A DNA stretch of 64,000 bases from Alphaproteobacteria bacterium. GTDB lineage: Bacteria; Pseudomonadota; Alphaproteobacteria; Oceanibaculales; Oceanibaculaceae. How positions within the stretch are numbered: position 1 is the stretch's first letter; each line of letters begins with the position of its first letter. This document shows, piece by piece, positions 51,494 to 60,399 of the stretch. A model generated the notes under the pieces. That model worked only from the letters and a program-made list of their open reading frames with translations. It ran no database searches and was not told where the DNA came from. The position numbers and the translations under genes were made by a program. The stretch lies in NCBI GenBank assembly GCA_018823745.1, contig JAHJHR010000011.1, positions 107,802 to 171,801 on the forward strand, in the 5' to 3' direction.

Positions 51494-52825
51494 ATGAAGA
51501 TCGCCATCATCGGCAGCGGCGTCTCCGGCCTGGGTGCCGCCTGGCTGCTGCACCGCGACCATGAAATCACGATCTACGAGAAGGAAAGCCGTATCGGCGG
51601 CCATGCCCATACGGTCGAGGCTGATTTCGGTGACAGGAAAATCCCTGTCGATACCGGCTTCATCGTCTTCAACGACCGCAATTACCCCAATCTGCGCGGC
51701 CTGTTCGGGCAGATCGACGTGCCCTACCAGAACAGCGAGATGTCCTTCGCCGTCAGTATCGATGGCGGGCGTGTCGAATATGGCGGCGGCAGCCTCCCGC
51801 AGCTCTTCGCGCAGAAGCGCAACCTGCTGCGGCCGCGCTTCGGGCGCATGGTCTATGACATATTGCGCTTCTTCCGCGAGGCACCGGCGCTGCTGGACGG
51901 CCCGGTCGACCCCAGCGTTTCGCTGGGCGATTACCTGCGCCGCAACGGGTATTCCGAGGGCTTCCTCTATGACCATCTGCTGCCGATGGCAGCGGCGATC
52001 TGGTCCTGCCCGGTGGAGACCATGCTGGATTTCCCGGCCGCCAGCTTCGCGCGCTTCTTCCATAATCACGGGCTGCTGACCGTTACCGACCGGCCGCAAT
52101 GGATGACCGTGACCGGCGGCAGCCGGGAATATGTCACCCGGCTGACCGCCCCCTTCGCCGACCGTTTCCGCCTCGGCATCGCTGCGGTTTCGGTGCGGCG
52201 CGATGCCTCCGGCGGTGTCCATGTCCGCGATGCCAGCGGCGACGAAAGCGTCTATGATCAGGTCATCATGGCAAGCCATGCCGATCAGTCGCTTTCCCTG
52301 CTGGCCGATGCCGATACGCGCGAACGTGCCGTGCTGGGCGCCTTCCGCTATCAGCCCAACCAGGCCGTGCTGCATCGGGACACGGCGCTGATGCCCAACC
52401 GCCGGTCGATCTGGTCAAGCTGGAACTATCTGGCCGAGGGCGATGCCTATGACCGGGAAGTCGCCGTCACCTACTGGATGAATCTGCTGCAGGGCATCGA
52501 CCCTGCCTGTCCACTCTTCGTGACGCTGAATCCGATCCGCCGGCCCGATCCGGCCAAGGTCTTCGCCCGCATCGACTATTCCCACCCGGTTTTTGACGGT
52601 CCGGCGATGCAGGCGCAGACCGAACTGTCCAGTATACAGGGCCGCCGCAATGTCTGGTTCTGCGGCGCCTGGGGCGGGTATGGCTTCCACGAGGACGGTC
52701 TGAAATCCGGCATAGCGGTTGCCCGCGCGCTGGGCGCCTCCGTGCCCTGGGACAGCACGGTCGAACCCGCCTCTGATGCCTGGCTGGCAGGCAGCGCCAC
52801 GCCGCAGGCATTGGCCAGTGACTGA
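51494..52825 (+). CDS. FAD-dependent amine-oxidase-like protein
   Basis: A 443-residue flavoprotein with MKIAIIGSGVSGLGAAWLL as the FAD start, then ITIYEKESRIGGHAHTVEA, FIVFNDRNYPNLRGLF and, near the C-terminus, FCGAWGGYGFHEDGLKSG. It belongs to the amine oxidase/phytoene-desaturase-like group that accompanies DUF1365 and Cfa-like genes in ChrR-regulated operons, where lipid modification (including methylated or furan fatty acids) has been reported. An acyl-chain oxidation or desaturation is plausible. It starts directly after the photolyase stop and overlaps DUF1365 by 8 bases. Confidence 0.85.
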   Translation: MKIAIIGSGVSGLGAAWLLHRDHEITIYEKESRIGGHAHTVEADFGDRKIPVDTGFIVFNDRNYPNLRGLFGQIDVPYQNSEMSFAVSIDGGRVEYGGGSLPQLFAQKRNLLRPRFGRMVYDILRFFREAPALLDGPVDPSVSLGDYLRRNGYSEGFLYDHLLPMAAAIWSCPVETMLDFPAASFARFFHNHGLLTVTDRPQWMTVTGGSREYVTRLTAPFADRFRLGIAAVSVRRDASGGVHVRDASGDESVYDQVIMASHADQSLSLLADADTRERAVLGAFRYQPNQAVLHRDTALMPNRRSIWSSWNYLAEGDAYDREVAVTYWMNLLQGIDPACPLFVTLNPIRRPDPAKVFARIDYSHPVFDGPAMQAQTELSSIQGRRNVWFCGAWGGYGFHEDGLKSGIAVARALGASVPWDSTVEPASDAWLAGSATPQALASD

Positions 52826-53660
52826 GAATACCGAAGTGACCGGGACCGCCTGGAAATCCTGCCTCTATGAGGGAAGGGTGATGCATCGCCGGCTGATCCC
52901 GTTCCGGCACAGATTCGATTACCGGGTCTTCTCCCTGCTGATCGACCTCGACGAATTGCCGCTGCTCGACCGCAAGATGGCCGGGTTTTCACATAACCGC
53001 TTCAACCTGCTCAGCTTTCAGGACCGCGACCACGGCGCGCGCGACGGCTCCCCGCTGCGGCCCTGGGTTGAGGCCCAGCTACGCCGAGCCGGGCTGGATG
53101 TCCCCGGCGGGCGGATCTCTCTGCTCTGCTTTCCGCGCATCCTGGGAATCGTCTTCAACCCGCTCTCGGTCTATTTCTGCCGCGATGACCAGGACCGGCT
53201 GCGAGCGATCCTCTACGAGGTGAAGAACACCTTCGGCCAGCAGCATGGCTATCTGCTGCCGGTTGCCGAAACCCATCAGGCGGACGATGTCATTGTCCAG
53301 CGCCAGGACAAGGAATTCTATGTGTCGCCCTTCATGCCGATGGAATGCCGTTACCGCTTTCGCCTGAAGGAGCCGGGCGAGCGGCTGTCCATCATGATCC
53401 GCCAGGAAAGTGCCGCGGAAAAAGGTCCCGAAATGCTGATCGCCAGTCAGATCGCCACGCGCGAGGCGCTGACCGGGCGCAGCCTGCTGACGGCCTTCCT
53501 GCGCCACCCGCTGATGAGCCTGAAGATCATCGGCGGCATCCATTGGGAGGCGCTGCGGCTCTGGCGCAAAGGGGCCGTGTTCCATACGCGGCCGAAACCA
53601 CCCCTGGAGGATGTCACGGTCTGGCAGCCCCCTCTCTCAGTCAGGAGTACCCGCCATTGA
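52818..53660 (+). CDS. DUF1365-family protein
   Basis: A 280-residue protein of unknown biochemical role with the family's blocks: CLYEGRVMHRRLIPFRHRFDYRVF at the start, LLCFPRILGIVFNPLSVYFCRD, VKNTFGQQHGYLLP and FYVSPFMPMECRYRFRL. Members are always near the FAD protein and Cfa-like methyltransferase. The start is GTG at 52818, overlapping the previous stop; ATG at 52881 would remove the conserved opening. It presumably acts in the same lipid pathway, in or near the membrane. Confidence 0.88.
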   Translation: MTENTEVTGTAWKSCLYEGRVMHRRLIPFRHRFDYRVFSLLIDLDELPLLDRKMAGFSHNRFNLLSFQDRDHGARDGSPLRPWVEAQLRRAGLDVPGGRISLLCFPRILGIVFNPLSVYFCRDDQDRLRAILYEVKNTFGQQHGYLLPVAETHQADDVIVQRQDKEFYVSPFMPMECRYRFRLKEPGERLSIMIRQESAAEKGPEMLIASQIATREALTGRSLLTAFLRHPLMSLKIIGGIHWEALRLWRKGAVFHTRPKPPLEDVTVWQPPLSVRSTRH

Positions 53661-54904
53661 GCGACGCGACCATGATCATCGACGGCCGCGCCTGGATCGA
53701 ATCCTGCCGCCGCCGGCCCGACCGCAGCCTGACGCGCTGGACCTGGATCGGCCTCAAGATGCTGCGCAATCTGAGCCATGGCACGCTGATCGTCGTGCTG
53801 CCCGATGGCCGCGCCTTCCGCTTCGAAAGCCCCGGCGAGGGGCCGGAAGCGACCATCCTGATGCGCGACCAGAAGATGGCCCGGCGCTGGTTCACCGGCG
53901 GGCTGATCGGCTGGTCGGAATCCTATCTGGATGGCGAATGGGACAGCCCGGACACTTCCAAGGTGGTCGAACTGTTCTCGCTGAACATGGCAGCGCTGGA
54001 AAAGCATATCGACGGCACCTGGTGGAGCAATCTTCTGGGCCGCGTACTGCATGCGCTGAACCGCAACACCCAGCGCGGCAGCCAGCGCAACATCGCCTAT
54101 CACTACGATCTGGGGAATGATTTCTACCGCCGCTGGCTCGACCCCTCGATGACCTATTCCTCTGCCGTGTTCGAGGGCAGCCAGCAGGATCTGGAATCAG
54201 CACAGCTGGCGAAATACCGCCGCATCTGCACCCTGCTGGACTCGAAACCCGGCCAGCATGTGCTGGAGATCGGCTGCGGCTGGGGCGGCTTTGCCGAGGT
54301 CGCGGCCGGGGAATTCGGGCTGAAGGTCACCGGCATCACCTTGTCGCGCGAGCAGCATGACTATGCCGTGGAACGTATCCGCAAGGCCGGCCTGTCCGAC
54401 CGGGTGGATATCCGCCTGCAGGATTACCGCGACGTGACGGAGAAATTCGACCGCATCGCCTCCATCGAGATGTTCGAGGCGGTGGGCGCGCATTACTGGC
54501 CGACCTTCTTCGGCAAGCTGAAGGACTGCCTGAAGCCGGATGGCAAGGCCGCGATGCAGGTCATCACCATCGCCGATGACCGGTTCGAGGGCTATCGCCG
54601 CTCGCCCGATTTCATCCAGCGCTACATATTCCCCGGCGGCATGCTGCCCTCCGACAGCATCCTGCGCAATCTGGTCAGCGAGGCCGGGCTAGACCTGACC
54701 CGCGATGACGGGTTCGGGCAGGATTACGCCCTCACTTTGCGGCACTGGGTCGACAGCTTCCGCGCCGCCTGGCCAGAGATCAGCGAGATCGGCTTCGATG
54801 AGCGATTCCGCCGGATGTGGGAATTCTATCTGTATTACTGTGAGGGCGCGTTCCGGTCCGGCGGCATTGATGTGCGCCAGATCGCCTTCAGCCGGAAGGG
54901 ATGA
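53657..54904 (+). CDS. cfa: Cyclopropane-fatty-acyl-phospholipid synthase-like SAM methyltransferase
   Basis: A 415-residue Cfa-family enzyme, which moves a methyl(ene) from SAM to an acyl-chain double bond. YHYDLGNDFYRRWLDPSMTYSSAVF, VLEIGCGWGGFAEVAA, GITLSREQHDYAVERI and RIASIEMFEAVGAHYWPTFF are the catalytic core. The start is probably TTG at 53657, overlapping DUF1365, with GGAG ten bases upstream; ATG at 53672 is possible. As it clusters with a FAD protein, it may be UfaM-like (methylated unsaturated acyl chain) rather than a true cyclopropane synthase. Confidence 0.9.
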   Translation: MSDATMIIDGRAWIESCRRRPDRSLTRWTWIGLKMLRNLSHGTLIVVLPDGRAFRFESPGEGPEATILMRDQKMARRWFTGGLIGWSESYLDGEWDSPDTSKVVELFSLNMAALEKHIDGTWWSNLLGRVLHALNRNTQRGSQRNIAYHYDLGNDFYRRWLDPSMTYSSAVFEGSQQDLESAQLAKYRRICTLLDSKPGQHVLEIGCGWGGFAEVAAGEFGLKVTGITLSREQHDYAVERIRKAGLSDRVDIRLQDYRDVTEKFDRIASIEMFEAVGAHYWPTFFGKLKDCLKPDGKAAMQVITIADDRFEGYRRSPDFIQRYIFPGGMLPSDSILRNLVSEAGLDLTRDDGFGQDYALTLRHWVDSFRAAWPEISEIGFDERFRRMWEFYLYYCEGAFRSGGIDVRQIAFSRKG

Positions 54905-56220
54905 ACCCGATGCAAGGGCGGCTGCCGCTCGGCATTCTCGCCGCCTATGGCATTCCCGGCCTGCCGATGGCGGCGCTGGGCCTGCCGCTGTTCATCTATC
55001 TGCCGACCTTCTATGCCACCGATCTGGGCCTGAGCCTGACGGCGGTCGGCGCCATATTGCTGCTCGCCCGGCTCTGGGACGGGGTGACGGATCCGATTAT
55101 CGGGGTGTTGAGCGACCGCACCCACACGCGCTGGGGCCGCCGACGGCCCTGGATCATCGGTGCAACGCCGCTGGTGCTGGTGTCGCTGTGGATGCTGTTC
55201 GTCCCGCCTGCAGGGGCCGGCACGATGCATCTGCTGGTCTGGTCGATGGCCCTGTATCTGGGCTGGACCATGCTGGCTTTGCCGCATGCCGCCTGGGGTG
55301 CCGAATTGTCGGGCGAGTATCACGAACGCTCCCGCATCACCGCCAGCCGGGAAATCTTCGTCGTCCTGGGCACGCTGGTCGCGGCGGGTCTGCCCGTAGT
55401 GGTCACTGGCGGTACCGGGCCGGTGCTGAAGGTTCTGGCGATCAGCCTGCTGGTCGCCCTGCCGCTGGCCGTGCTGATCGCGTGTGTCTTCGTCGGTGAA
55501 CCAGGGGCTGGCCGGCAGCGTATAACCAGATGGCAGGAAGGGATGGCGGTGCTTGTCGCCAACAGGCCTTTCCGCCGGCTGATCGCGGCCTATCTGCTGA
55601 ATGGTATCGCGAATGGCCTTCCCGCAACCCTGGTGCTGCTGTTCGCCGCGCAGGTGTTGCAACTGGCTGAAATGAGCGGGATTTTTCTGGTCGTCTATTT
55701 CGGATGTGGCATCTTATTCATACCCCTCTGGCTGGCGCTGAGCCGCAGACTCGACAAGCACCGGAGCTGGTGCGTGGCGATGCTGCTGAACTGCGCCTTC
55801 TTCGCGCCGGTGCCGCTGCTGGGCGCAGGAGATTTTGCCGGGTTCATGGCGATCTGCGTGCTGACCGGGCTGTGCCTGGGCGCCGATCTGGCGCTGCCGC
55901 CCTCGATGCAGGCCGATGTGGTGGATGTCGATACAGCGGAAACCGGCGAGGGCCGGGCCGGGCTGTATTTTGCATTGTGGGGCATGGCGACGAAGCTGGC
56001 GCTTGCGCTGGCCGTGGGCATCGCTTTCCCGCTGCTGGATCTCGCCGGGTTCGACGCCAATGCAGCCCCTGGCGCCAGTACCGGCGCCGGAGTCTGGATG
56101 CTGGTCGCGCTGTATTCGCTGGCGCCCATCGCCTTCAAACTGGCGGCCATCGCGCTGATGTGGAACTTCCCGATCAGCGCCGCCGCGCATTCCGCCCTGA
56201 AGAACCGGCTCGTCGCCTGA
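54901..56220 (+). CDS. MFS transporter, GPH (sugar-cation symporter) type
   Basis: A 439-residue protein with about 12 membrane spans. The first loop DPIIGVLSDRTHTRWGRRRPWI is the GPH/melibiose-permease signature, and WMLFVPPAGAG, VVYFGCGILFIPLWLALS and ADVVDVDTAETGEGRAGLYF are later conserved parts. It starts in the stop of the Cfa-like gene (ATGA) and is a usual member of the same stress operon. Its substrate is unknown; a lipid or lipid precursor is possible. Confidence 0.88.
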   Translation: MNPMQGRLPLGILAAYGIPGLPMAALGLPLFIYLPTFYATDLGLSLTAVGAILLLARLWDGVTDPIIGVLSDRTHTRWGRRRPWIIGATPLVLVSLWMLFVPPAGAGTMHLLVWSMALYLGWTMLALPHAAWGAELSGEYHERSRITASREIFVVLGTLVAAGLPVVVTGGTGPVLKVLAISLLVALPLAVLIACVFVGEPGAGRQRITRWQEGMAVLVANRPFRRLIAAYLLNGIANGLPATLVLLFAAQVLQLAEMSGIFLVVYFGCGILFIPLWLALSRRLDKHRSWCVAMLLNCAFFAPVPLLGAGDFAGFMAICVLTGLCLGADLALPPSMQADVVDVDTAETGEGRAGLYFALWGMATKLALALAVGIAFPLLDLAGFDANAAPGASTGAGVWMLVALYSLAPIAFKLAAIALMWNFPISAAAHSALKNRLVA

Positions 56221-56247
56221 GTTTCACCCTAGACCTGAGGATATGCC

Positions 56248-56823
56248 ATGTTTCGCGCCACAGCCCTGCTGTTGGCGGCCCTGATCACCCTGGGGGGCTG
56301 CAGCACCATGAAACCTGAGGATTTCGCCGGCACTGCGCCGCGTCTGACGGTCGAGGACTATTTCCTGGGCAAGAGCCGCGCCTGGGGGATTTTCGAGGAT
56401 CGTTTTGGCACGCTGCGCCGCAGCTTCACGGTCGATATCGAGGGCTATCGCGACGGCGAGGAATTCGTGCTGAAGGAGGATTTCGTCTATGACGATGGCG
56501 AAACCGACCAGCGCATCTGGCGTATCCGGCGCATCGACGAGCACCGCTACGAAGGCCGGGCCGATGACGTGATCGGCACCGCGACCGGCCTCGCCTATGG
56601 CAAGGCGCTGAACTGGCGCTACGATTTCGACCTTAAAGTGGGCGACCGCACCATCCGGGTGAAATTCGATGACTGGATGTTCCAGCAGGATGCGCGCGTG
56701 ATGGTGAACCGCGCCACCGTCAGCAAATGGGGCATCGAGATCGGCCAGGTCAGCCTGTTCTTCCTGCGCGAAGGCAATAACGGCACTGCCACCCTGCCCG
56801 GCAAGCTCTTCGCAGCGGAGTAG
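56248..56823 (+). CDS. DUF3833-family lipoprotein
   Basis: A 191-residue protein with an N-terminal signal and lipobox (MFRATALLLAALITLGGCS, the Cys at 18), so it is a lipid-anchored envelope protein. The beta-rich body includes AWGIFEDRFGTLRRSFTVDIEGY and TGLAYGKALNWRYDFDLKV. It follows the MFS gene by 27 bases and ends the operon that begins with photolyase. The function is unknown; it probably acts in outer-membrane lipid handling. Confidence 0.85.
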   Translation: MFRATALLLAALITLGGCSTMKPEDFAGTAPRLTVEDYFLGKSRAWGIFEDRFGTLRRSFTVDIEGYRDGEEFVLKEDFVYDDGETDQRIWRIRRIDEHRYEGRADDVIGTATGLAYGKALNWRYDFDLKVGDRTIRVKFDDWMFQQDARVMVNRATVSKWGIEIGQVSLFFLREGNNGTATLPGKLFAAE

Positions 56824-56833
56824 GCCGCCCGGC

Positions 56834-57265
56834 TCACCCCACAGCCAGCCGGCGCTTCACAAGGCGGATCAGCGCGCCGAGAACCGGTATCTTCTCGTAG
56901 ACCTGCCCGGCATCCCAATGGTCGATATGGGTGGCGATGCGGCCATCGGGGGCCAGATGGACCTCGCTGGCGCCGGTGATGCGGTGCATCTCCGGCTTGC
57001 CCTTGCGGCGGAAGGTGAAATCCCAGCGATAGAAGCCGACAGTGCCTTCCAGCACCTTCTGGCGGATGACGAAACGCGGGTCGTCCAGCGTGGCGAACAT
57101 ATGGGCATAGACACCGCGATAGGCAGCAGCCCCCGTGATCTCGTTGAACGGATCGGTGAAACGCACATCCGGCGTCACCAGCGCATCCAGATCGTGCAGG
57201 TTTTCTGGGGCGACGGTCTCGAAGAACCGGGCATAGGCATCAAAACCGGCACGGAGATCGCTCAT
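56834..57265 (-). CDS. SnoaL/NTF2-like protein
   Basis: A 143-residue single-domain protein of the NTF2-like fold: an N-terminal helix pair (DAYARFFETVAPENLHDLDALVTPDVRFTDPFNEITG), then strands with RWDFTFRRKGKP and a binding-pocket His-Asp pair (HIDHWDAGQVYEK). The fold binds or isomerises small hydrophobic ligands. It overlaps the SDR upstream of it by four bases and converges with the DUF3833 gene, ten bases apart. It occurs with ChrR-type operons in related genomes. The ligand is unknown. Confidence 0.85.
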   Translation of the reverse strand: MSDLRAGFDAYARFFETVAPENLHDLDALVTPDVRFTDPFNEITGAAAYRGVYAHMFATLDDPRFVIRQKVLEGTVGFYRWDFTFRRKGKPEMHRITGASEVHLAPDGRIATHIDHWDAGQVYEKIPVLGALIRLVKRRLAVG

Positions 57266-58029
57266 TTCTTTGTGGTCCAGCGGATCATCGGGAAATACAG
57301 CGCATAGGGCAGAAGCTGCATGAATTTCAGCATATAGGTAAAGCGCTTGGGGAAGGTGATCTCGAAGCCGTCCTCGTCCAGCCCGGCGATCAGCGCCTTG
57401 GCCGCGTCTTCAGGCTCCATCAGGAAGGGCATGGAGAAATCATTGCGGTCGGTCAGCGGCGTGCGCACGAAACCTGGATTGACGAGTTGGAGCTTAAGCC
57501 CCAGCCCGTCGAAATCCAGCTTTAGCGATTCCGCCATGTTGATCAGCGCCGCCTTGGTCGCCCCATAGGCCGCCGAGGTCGGCAGGCCGCCATAGCCGGC
57601 GACGGAGGCGACAATGGCCATATGGCCGCGCCCGCGCTGCCGGAAGGCCCGGATCACCGGCTCCATGCAGTTTACGGTGCCCATGATGTTCAGATCGACC
57701 AGCAGCCGCACATCATCAACCGTGAAGCTCTCGGCCGAGACCGGCTTGTGCGATCCGGCATTCAGCAGGGCCAGGTCGATCGGCCCCTGCTCCGCCTCGA
57801 TGCGCGCCACGGTCTCGGCGACGGCTGCGCGGTCGGTGATATCCAGCGGATAGGCAATAATGCTGCCTTCCGGCGCCTCGGCCACCAGAGCCTGCAACTT
57901 GTCGGCCGAGCGTGCACTCACCATGACCCGGTCGCCGCGCCGGGCCAGGCCCAGGGCTACGGCCCGGCCGATGCCCTCGCTGCCGCCGGTCAGCCAGACC
58001 AGGCGCCCGGTCTTCGGGGCCGCACTCAT
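57262..58029 (-). CDS. SDR-family oxidoreductase
   Basis: A 255-residue short-chain dehydrogenase. WLTGGSEGIGRAVALGLA binds the cofactor, NAGSH is the NNAG-type motif, VASVAGYGG has the catalytic Ser and YGATKAAL the Tyr-Lys. The tail (TYMLKFMQLLPYALYFPMIRWTTKK) is hydrophobic then basic, suggesting membrane association. It sits between DUF6134 and the SnoaL gene with ATGA-type overlaps. Similar SDRs form part of the RpoE/ChrR lipid module in Rhodobacter. Confidence 0.85.
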   Translation of the reverse strand: MSAAPKTGRLVWLTGGSEGIGRAVALGLARRGDRVMVSARSADKLQALVAEAPEGSIIAYPLDITDRAAVAETVARIEAEQGPIDLALLNAGSHKPVSAESFTVDDVRLLVDLNIMGTVNCMEPVIRAFRQRGRGHMAIVASVAGYGGLPTSAAYGATKAALINMAESLKLDFDGLGLKLQLVNPGFVRTPLTDRNDFSMPFLMEPEDAAKALIAGLDEDGFEITFPKRFTYMLKFMQLLPYALYFPMIRWTTKK

Positions 58030-58727
58030 CGTGTGGCCTGCACAGGCATTGGCTCGGCCGGTTTACCGGCGGGAACAGCGTTCAGGTCGAAATTCCAGGG
58101 GGCGTCCGTTGGCTGGTCGCGCCGTGTATATACCACCGGCTTGCCCTTGCCGTCGAAGGTGCCGCCAATCCAGCGCTTGTCGTCATAGCAAAGCTGCATC
58201 TCCAGATCGCCGGTCATATCGTAACAGCCCTGCTTGCCACCGACGGGGGTCATGGTGATCTCCCGCACGATGCCCTTCTGGGTGTCCAGCAACCGGGGCT
58301 GCTGGATCGTTGAATAGCGCCAGTAATCCGATGGGTGGATATCCAGCGGTGCGCGCACCGTGCCATTCACCCCGGTCAGCGCGATATGATCGCCCTGCGG
58401 ACGCGCCGTCACTTCATAATAGACGCCATCGTCATTGGTGCGGGTATCGACACTGACGATCCGGCCATCCTGCAGCACGGTGCGGTTGCGATGGGTATAG
58501 CGATAGAGCGCGATGGGGCCGAATTTCAGTTCGAAATCGATCATCACCTCGACCGTGGCGCGGTTGCCGTCCTCGACGATGCGCAGGCGCTGCCAGCCCA
58601 GCGGGCTGTCGCCGCGCGTGACCTCGAAATCGATGCGGGTGACCTTCGGCGCAGCCAGGGCCGGCACCGCCTGCCCGGCCAACGCAGCCGCCAGTATCCC
58701 TAGTCCCATTTTTTTCCAGGCCATCAT
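58026..58727 (-). CDS. DUF6134-family secreted protein
   Basis: A 233-residue exported protein: an N-terminal signal peptide (MMAWKKMGLGILAAALAGQAVPALAA) ending near residue 26, then a beta-rich body starting VTRIDFEVTRGDSPLGWQRLRI, as in DUF6134. A pair of cysteines (CYDM and LCYDD) may form a disulfide. It is the first gene of a three-gene minus-strand operon with SDR and SnoaL proteins. The role is unknown. A dyad lies 17 bases upstream of its start. Confidence 0.8.
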   Translation of the reverse strand: MMAWKKMGLGILAAALAGQAVPALAAPKVTRIDFEVTRGDSPLGWQRLRIVEDGNRATVEVMIDFELKFGPIALYRYTHRNRTVLQDGRIVSVDTRTNDDGVYYEVTARPQGDHIALTGVNGTVRAPLDIHPSDYWRYSTIQQPRLLDTQKGIVREITMTPVGGKQGCYDMTGDLEMQLCYDDKRWIGGTFDGKGKPVVYTRRDQPTDAPWNFDLNAVPAGKPAEPMPVQATR

Positions 58728-58743
58728 TCACTCTCTCCACAAG

Positions 58744-58763
58744 CTGAAATCACTCAATTTCAG
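58744..58763. promoter_or_regulatory. Inverted repeat upstream of the DUF6134 gene
   Basis: CTGAAAT at 58744-58750 pairs perfectly with ATTTCAG at 58757-58763, with a 6-base centre (CACTCA). It lies 17-36 bases upstream of the DUF6134 start, in an AT-rich gap. Its symmetry and place suggest a repressor or activator site rather than a terminator, as no T-run follows. Confidence 0.4.
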
Positions 58764-58819
58764 TGCTTTATACGAGAGTAACGTTCCAGCAGATGAAATG
58801 GCCGGCAAATAGGGACGAA

Positions 58820-59791
58820 TCAGATCGGAAAACTGCGCTGCAATGTCGCCATCAGGAACAGCACGCCGAAACCGACCACCGCCAGCGACCCCAGCACGCC
58901 CAGCCCGCGATGCACCCGGTCCTGCCAGGCTGTATTGGCGGTTCCGAAGCTGAGCGCCAGCCGCCGGCCATAGACACTGGCGATGCCCAGCACCGCCACC
59001 GTCATCGCCGTGCCCAGCGCCATGGCGAAGGTCGCCGCGACACCCAGCGCGAACAGCCCGTTGGCCAGAGTGAACAGCAGGATCAGCACGGCACCGCTGC
59101 ACGGACGGATGCCGACGGCGAGGACCATGGCCCAGAACCGGCGGAGGCCCCGCTTCGCCTGTTCTGCTGCATGCGCTGCATGGTCATGGTCGTGATGGTC
59201 GTGATGATCATGGTGATGGTGAACATGCCCGGGCTCATGCGCATGGTCGCAGCAGGTATCGCCACGCCAGGCCCGTACCGCCAGCACCAGCCCCAGGATG
59301 ATGACCAGCACATAGCTGACGATTTCCAGCACCCGCACCTGTTCGGCAATGGCGAAGCGCGTCGCCCCCAGCACTATGGCCAGCACGATGACCAGCAGGA
59401 TGGCGGACAGCGCCTGCACGAAAGACGAGGTGAAGGCCAGCCCGATGCCAGCCTTCAGCCGGCTGTCATGGCCGACCAGATAGGCCGACAGCACTGCCTT
59501 GCCATGGCCCGGCCCGATGGCGTGAAAAACCCCGTAGAGGTAGGAAAAGCCGAGCAGCAGGAAGGCCGGCATCAGCGCATCGCCCTCCTGCACCGCCCGC
59601 ACCAGCCCCGCCATGTCGCGATGCAGTTCAGCCTGGTAACGGGCCACCTGGGCCAGGAGGCGGGCGAAGACGCCCGGCTCGCCGCCCGCGGGCGCAGCCG
59701 GCGCCATCAGCGGCGACTGGGCCAGCAGATCACCGGGCAGCAGCAGCAAGCCGGCAGCCAGAAGCAGGGCAATGATAATGACACCCCTCAT
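58820..59791 (-). CDS. NicO/RcnA-type metal transporter
   Basis: A 323-residue membrane protein with a signal-like start and about six spans. HAIGPGHGKAVLSAYLVG is the NicO motif and GIRPCSGAVLILLF the second conserved site. A long histidine- and aspartate-rich loop (about residues 180-205) is a metal-binding tract. Family members move nickel or cobalt. Here the gene is at the end of a run that begins with the Zur-controlled znuA, so zinc export or import is equally possible. It is 7 bases from the DUF1007 gene, its usual partner. Confidence 0.85.
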   Translation of the reverse strand: MRGVIIIALLLAAGLLLLPGDLLAQSPLMAPAAPAGGEPGVFARLLAQVARYQAELHRDMAGLVRAVQEGDALMPAFLLLGFSYLYGVFHAIGPGHGKAVLSAYLVGHDSRLKAGIGLAFTSSFVQALSAILLVIVLAIVLGATRFAIAEQVRVLEIVSYVLVIILGLVLAVRAWRGDTCCDHAHEPGHVHHHHDHHDHHDHDHAAHAAEQAKRGLRRFWAMVLAVGIRPCSGAVLILLFTLANGLFALGVAATFAMALGTAMTVAVLGIASVYGRRLALSFGTANTAWQDRVHRGLGVLGSLAVVGFGVLFLMATLQRSFPI

Positions 59792-59798
59792 CGCCTGC

Positions 59799-60395
59799 TT
59801 ACCCGCTGACGCAATTCAGCGTCGCCAGCTTGGGGAAGAACGCGCCGTAATAGAGCGGGTTGCTCGTATCCTCGGCGATATCGACGGCACAGCCCGGCGC
59901 GTCGGCACTCGAAAAGCGAATGGGGTCCCATTTATCCAGCTGCACATCGACGTAATAGGATTCATCGTAGAGGCCGAGCGAGAAGACCTCCTTCTTCGGA
60001 TCGACGCTGCGCGGCAGCAAGGCGATGAAATGGAAGATCACCCGCCCCTTCTCAATCTCGGCGCGAAAATCCTCGATCTTGGTGATCGGCAGTTTCTCGC
60101 CATTCGCCGCCGCATGGGTGAAGAAGGCGAATTCCGACATTGGCAGCATCACCTGGTCGCGCAGGGCGGCCTGCGATTTCGCATCGAATGCCTTGCCGCC
60201 CTTGCCGGCGAAATCCTCCAGCATCATGGAGCTGAAGAAATCATCGAAGCGCCAGGTGATGGCCAGCGCCTGGACGGTGCCGCCTTCCAGCCTGAGCGTC
60301 GCATGCGCGTCGATCCAGACATGCGGATGGGATGTTGCCTGCCGCGGCAGCACCAGAACGGCAGCGAGAAGCAGGAACGCGGCGAACCGAACCAT
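59799..60395 (-). CDS. DUF1007-family periplasmic protein
   Basis: A 198-residue exported protein with a signal peptide (about residues 1-22, FLLLAAVLVLPRQATS) followed by the DUF1007 opening HPHVWIDAHATL, whose histidines at the mature N-terminus may bind metal. VQALAITWRFDDFFSSMML is the next block. DUF1007 genes almost always accompany NicO transporters, as here (7 bases). It probably hands metal to the transporter. Confidence 0.85.
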   Translation of the reverse strand: MVRFAAFLLLAAVLVLPRQATSHPHVWIDAHATLRLEGGTVQALAITWRFDDFFSSMMLEDFAGKGGKAFDAKSQAALRDQVMLPMSEFAFFTHAAANGEKLPITKIEDFRAEIEKGRVIFHFIALLPRSVDPKKEVFSLGLYDESYYVDVQLDKWDPIRFSSADAPGCAVDIAEDTSNPLYYGAFFPKLATLNCVSG

Positions 60396-60399
60396 GATA

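Noticed and set aside
50048..52375. A 775-codon open frame on the minus strand.
   Set aside because: It is antisense to photolyase and the FAD protein, both with full family motifs, and has no motif or ribosome site of its own.
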